A stretch of 7,055 bases of DNA from an uncultured Lachnospiraceae bacterium (lineage in GTDB: Bacteria > Bacillota > Clostridia > Lachnospirales > Lachnospiraceae). Where the stretch lies: contig CAJUFU010000089.1 in NCBI GenBank assembly GCA_910585555.1, forward strand, positions 1-7,055, read 5' to 3'. Positions 6,532 to 7,055 of the stretch are shown here, in pieces. A model generated the notes under the pieces. That model was not told the origin of the DNA. It ran no database searches and saw only the letters and a program-made list of their open reading frames with translations. The translations under genes and the position numbers were made by a program. The number at the start of each line of letters is the position of its first letter. Within the stretch, counting starts at the first letter, position 1.

Positions 6532-7055
6532 GCCAGCCAAATAAAAATTTGTAGACAGGGCCAAAATATCTGTTGATATGTGCGCCGATCATCAAGATAT
6601 ACATCAGCATATAAAACCACAGCATCAAAATAACCACCGTCGTCAGGCTTCCATAGGTGCCAAATCCATTAAAATTATCCACATACACCGAAAAGGCATA
6701 GGAAGCGGCGCCCCACAGGACAGCCGAAAAGGCGGCGCCCGGAATCTGCACTTTAAACCGCAGTTTCTTGCTGGGCACATATGCATAGATCAGTGCAAAA
6801 ATAAGAGTCAGCACCACCCAGGAAATGAGGAAACGAAAATGCATGATAAACCGCACCAAAAGATGCAGCGGCGGAATATCCGCCAACAGGAAATCTACAA
6901 TCACATTGCCGAATACCATGACAAACAATGCCATCAGCATGGCGGCTAAAATAATCACCGTATAAATACAGGCGATTGCCCGCAGTACAAAATAATTACG
7001 CCTCTCCTCAAAATCATTCACTGCGTTAAGCCCCCGAATCAACGCCAACATAGCT
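6506..7055 (-). CDS. YihY/BrkB-family membrane protein, C-terminal part
   Basis: This is the last 181 or so residues of an inner-membrane protein of the YihY/BrkB family (once annotated as ribonuclease BN); the family's function is not firmly established. The frame stays open to the window edge, so the N-terminus, probably around 90-100 residues, lies beyond. The ATG at 7051 is almost certainly internal. Counting from that codon, the visible part has the conserved GLNAVNDFEERR segment (7-18) and four hydrophobic stretches at about 22-56, 66-92, 102-124 and 134-156. It also has the family signatures IPGAAFSAVLWGAASYAFSVYV (103-124, written here as one hydrophobic block), TYGSLTTVV (132-140) and GAHINRYF (156-163), then a short charged cytoplasmic tail. 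No terminator separates its stop from the pheS promoter and T-box. Confidence 0.88.
   Translation of the reverse strand, partial: AMLALIRGLNAVNDFEERRNYFVLRAIACIYTVIILAAMLMALFVMVFGNVIVDFLLADIPPLHLLVRFIMHFRFLISWVVLTLIFALIYAYVPSKKLRFKVQIPGAAFSAVLWGAASYAFSVYVDNFNGFGTYGSLTTVVILMLWFYMLMYILMIGAHINRYFGPVYKFLFGWLDKSKERH

Noticed and set aside
1..7055. Search for an undescribed system: mobile element, CRISPR, toxin-antitoxin, phage or defence genes
   Set aside because: Every stretch longer than about 120 nt is explained by a conserved housekeeping gene, the YihY-family gene or the T-box. No repeat array or unassigned conserved gene remains.

Overview
The window reads like a core-genome segment of a low-to-mid GC Gram-positive bacterium of the class Clostridia, probably a Lachnospiraceae-like gut anaerobe. 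This is inferred from the protein sequences, the strong AGGAGG-type ribosome binding sites, a consensus sigma-A promoter and a T-box riboswitch. The genus cannot be named from the sequence alone. Every convincing gene lies on the minus strand, so transcription runs from high to low coordinates.

In transcription order: (1) 6506-7055 is the 3' part of a YihY/BrkB-family polytopic membrane protein whose N-terminus lies outside the window. (2) 6503-6531 is a near-perfect sigma-A promoter (TTGACA, 17 nt, TAAAAT) embedded in the last codons and stop codon of that gene. (3) About 6220-6497 is a complete T-box leader with a phenylalanine UUC specifier, an antiterminator and a factor-independent terminator. 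(4) pheS (5146-6165) and (5) pheT (2606-5026) encode the two subunits of phenylalanyl-tRNA synthetase. (6) 1157-2578 encodes an M18-family metallo-aminopeptidase. (7) 62-1117 is queA, which encodes a queuosine tRNA-modification enzyme. The last 61 bases hold no recognisable gene or terminator.

The gaps pheT-aminopeptidase (27 nt) and aminopeptidase-queA (39 nt) are short and contain no terminator. All four genes may therefore be one transcription unit, sensed at its head by the charging state of tRNA-Phe. PheS and PheT charge tRNA-Phe, the aminopeptidase can release free amino acids from peptides, and QueA modifies the wobble base of other tRNAs. The 119-nt pheS-pheT gap is unusually long and holds a hairpin without a U-tract.

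I found no mobile element, CRISPR array, phage gene, toxin-antitoxin pair or defence island, and no evidence of an undescribed system. The points worth a second look concern regulation and operon layout.
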